Origin: Sphingopyxis sp. H050
GTDB taxonomy: Bacteria; Pseudomonadota; Alphaproteobacteria; Sphingomonadales; Sphingomonadaceae
Length of the DNA: 64,000 nucleotides
Direction: 5' to 3'
Assembly (NCBI RefSeq): GCF_001468265.1
Contig: NZ_LNRZ01000003.1
Location: forward strand, 124,001-188,000
The first letter of the stretch is position 1. Every line of letters starts with the position of its first letter. The notes beneath the pieces were generated by a model. That model was not told where the DNA came from. It did no database searches and worked only from the letters and a program-made list of their open reading frames with translations. Positions 62,393 to 64,000 of this stretch are shown piece after piece. The translations under genes and the position numbers were made by a program.

Positions 62393-64000
62393 ATGCCACA
62401 CGACACGACCCTTATCGGCACGGTCGTGGCCGGCCTCGGGGTTGCTTTCCTGATGGGCGCGCTCGCGCACCGGCTGCGGATTTCACCGATCGCGGGCTAT
62501 TTGCTCGCGGGCATTATCGTTGGGCCGTTTACGCCGGGATTCGTTGCCGACACCGGGCTGGCGATGCAACTCGCGGAGATTGGCGTCATCCTGCTGATGT
62601 TTGGCGTCGGACTGCATTTCTCGCTCAAGGACCTGCTCTCGGTGCGCAAGATTGCGGTGCCGGGGGCGATCCTGCAGATCGTGGTCGCGACCGCGCTCGG
62701 CATGACGCTCGGCCTGTGGCTCGGCTGGTCGATCGAGGGCAGCGCGGTGTTCGGCCTGGCGCTGTCGGTCGCCTCGACCGTCGTGCTGCTGCGCGCGCTG
62801 CAGGCGCGCGACATGGTCGAGACCGAAAAGGGCCGGATCGCGGTCGGCTGGCTGATCGTCGAGGATCTGGTGATGGTCCTCGCGCTGGTGCTGCTCCCCG
62901 CGATGTTCGGATCGCGCGGCGATGAGGGGGGCTCCGCCGGACTGCTCCAGTCGGCGGGGATCGTGCTGGTCAAGGTCGTCGGCTTCGTCGCCTTCATGTT
63001 CGTGATCGCGCGGCGGGTGCTGCCATGGGTGCTCCACTGGGTCGCGCATTCGGGATCGCGCGAGCTGTTCCGCCTCGCGGTGCTGGCGATCGCGCTGGGC
63101 GTCGCGTTCGGCGCGGCGGTGATTTTCGATGTGAGTTTCGCGCTGGGCGCATTTTTCGCGGGTATGATTTTGGGCGAGACGCAGCTTTCGCGGCGCGCCG
63201 CCGAGGAGACGCTGCCATTGCGCGACGCGTTCGCGGTGTTGTTCTTTGTTTCGGTCGGCATGCTGTTCAATCCCGACGTGCTGATCGAGCAGCCGGGGCC
63301 GGTGATCGCGACGGTCGCGATCATCGTCGTCGGCAAGTCGGTCGCCGCTTTTGCGCTCGTCCGCGCCTTTGGCCATAATTCGGGAACCGCGCTGACGGTG
63401 TCGGTCAGCCTCGCGCAGATCGGCGAATTTTCGTTCATCCTCGCGGGGCTGGGCGTGGGGCTGAAGGTTCTGCCCGAAACGGGGCGCGATTTGATCCTCG
63501 CGGGGTCGCTGCTGTCGATCCTGTGCAATCCGATCCTGTTTACGCTGGTGATGAAGCATGTCCGCAAGACGCAGGTCGAGGATGCGCCGGCGGCGGAAGA
63601 GGACCTGCCCGCGCCGTGCAACGCCGGGGTCGTGCTGATCGGCTATGGCCGCGTCGGCAGCCATATCGGCGGGCTGATCTGCGGGCGCGGCGAGGGGCTG
63701 ACGGTCATCGAGGATCAGAAGGATATGGCAGCGGCGGCGCGCGCGGCCGGCGCGACCGTGATAATTGGCGATGCGACGAAGGAAAGCGTCCTGCGGCAGG
63801 CCGGGCTCGACACCGCATCGACGCTGTTGATCGCGATCCCCGAGGGGGTCGAGGCGGGCGCGATCGTGCGCCGCGCACGCGCGATCAACCCGAAGCTGGT
63901 GATCGTCGCCCGCGCGCATTCGGACGAGGAGGTCGCCGACCTGGTGCGGCGCGGCGCCGACCATGTCGTGATGGCCGAGCGCGTGACCGCCGCGCGGATG
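62393..64000 (+). CDS. Kef/YbaL-type cation:proton antiporter, 3' end outside window
   Basis: At least 536 codons are present without a stop; the gene runs off the right edge. The N-terminal 380 residues form a CPA2 membrane domain (GYLLAGIIVGPFTPGF, LLMFGVGLHFS, ASTVVLLRALQ, IVEDLVMVLALVLLPAMFG). A TrkA-N nucleotide-binding domain follows, with VLIGYGRVGSHIGGLI (Gly417-Gly422) and VIIGDATKE. The YbaL branch is the best match, probably moving K+ or Na+ against H+ under control of a bound nucleotide. CAGGAAGC precedes the ATG. Confidence 0.92.
   Translation, partial: MPHDTTLIGTVVAGLGVAFLMGALAHRLRISPIAGYLLAGIIVGPFTPGFVADTGLAMQLAEIGVILLMFGVGLHFSLKDLLSVRKIAVPGAILQIVVATALGMTLGLWLGWSIEGSAVFGLALSVASTVVLLRALQARDMVETEKGRIAVGWLIVEDLVMVLALVLLPAMFGSRGDEGGSAGLLQSAGIVLVKVVGFVAFMFVIARRVLPWVLHWVAHSGSRELFRLAVLAIALGVAFGAAVIFDVSFALGAFFAGMILGETQLSRRAAEETLPLRDAFAVLFFVSVGMLFNPDVLIEQPGPVIATVAIIVVGKSVAAFALVRAFGHNSGTALTVSVSLAQIGEFSFILAGLGVGLKVLPETGRDLILAGSLLSILCNPILFTLVMKHVRKTQVEDAPAAEEDLPAPCNAGVVLIGYGRVGSHIGGLICGRGEGLTVIEDQKDMAAAARAAGATVIIGDATKESVLRQAGLDTASTLLIAIPEGVEAGAIVRRARAINPKLVIVARAHSDEEVADLVRRGADHVVMAERVTAARM

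Overview
This window is a high-GC chromosomal segment with no rRNA, tRNA, insertion sequence, CRISPR array or prophage that I can see. The gene set and order point to an alphaproteobacterium of the Sphingomonadaceae, most likely Sphingopyxis or a close relative. The main pointers are a DUF3035/BamF-type lipoprotein downstream of ileS-lspA, an Atm1-type exporter, an M16 protease, a ThiC under a TPP riboswitch, and abundant small palindromic repeats typical of sphingomonads. Species-level identity is inference. Almost all DNA is coding, and many neighbours overlap by the 4-base ATGA arrangement or end tail to tail.

Layout. 1-9.2 kb: the 5' end of clpB behind a heat-shock-type promoter, exported peptidases and amidases (M17 aminopeptidase, penicillin-acylase family, M16 protease) and an MFS drug exporter. 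9.2-19.1 kb: an amino-acid permease, then a bacterial alpha-2-macroglobulin and penicillin-binding protein 1C pair. 19.2-30.6 kb: a string of small housekeeping and stress genes (HIT, hisE, ung, TauE/SafE, DUF427, OsmC, 2H phosphoesterase, DUF1801, TauD-like, arylamine N-acetyltransferase, ThuA, an Arr-type rifampin ADP-ribosyltransferase). Two of these genes, YaiI-like and a second 2H phosphoesterase, are broken by frameshifts.

30.7-33.3 kb is a visibly AT-richer island with three genes on the minus strand: a DUF3800 protein, a DUF5343 protein and a Swt1-type HEPN protein with an intact RNxxxH motif. This is the best candidate here for an undescribed defence or toxin-antitoxin-like system. 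33.3-42.1 kb: riboswitch-controlled thiC, a GT22 (Alg9/PIG-B-like) mannosyltransferase, and a LysR regulator divergent from a four-gene operon (flavin split-barrel, VOC, tautomerase, DMT permease). 42.1-54.6 kb: dxs, then a long minus-strand block of housekeeping genes (purE, purK, folA, M19 dipeptidase, ribF, GDPD, ileS, lspA, DUF3035). 54.7-64 kb: a stand-alone GGDEF protein, a GDT1-like membrane protein, dps, a double cold-shock-domain protein, RNase D, lptC-lptA, an Atm1-type ABC exporter and the start of a Kef/YbaL-type antiporter.

At least fourteen imperfect palindromic repeats of several families lie between genes. One has one element nested inside another, one overlaps the pbpC start codon, and one sits in frame inside ileS, where it adds 28 codons.
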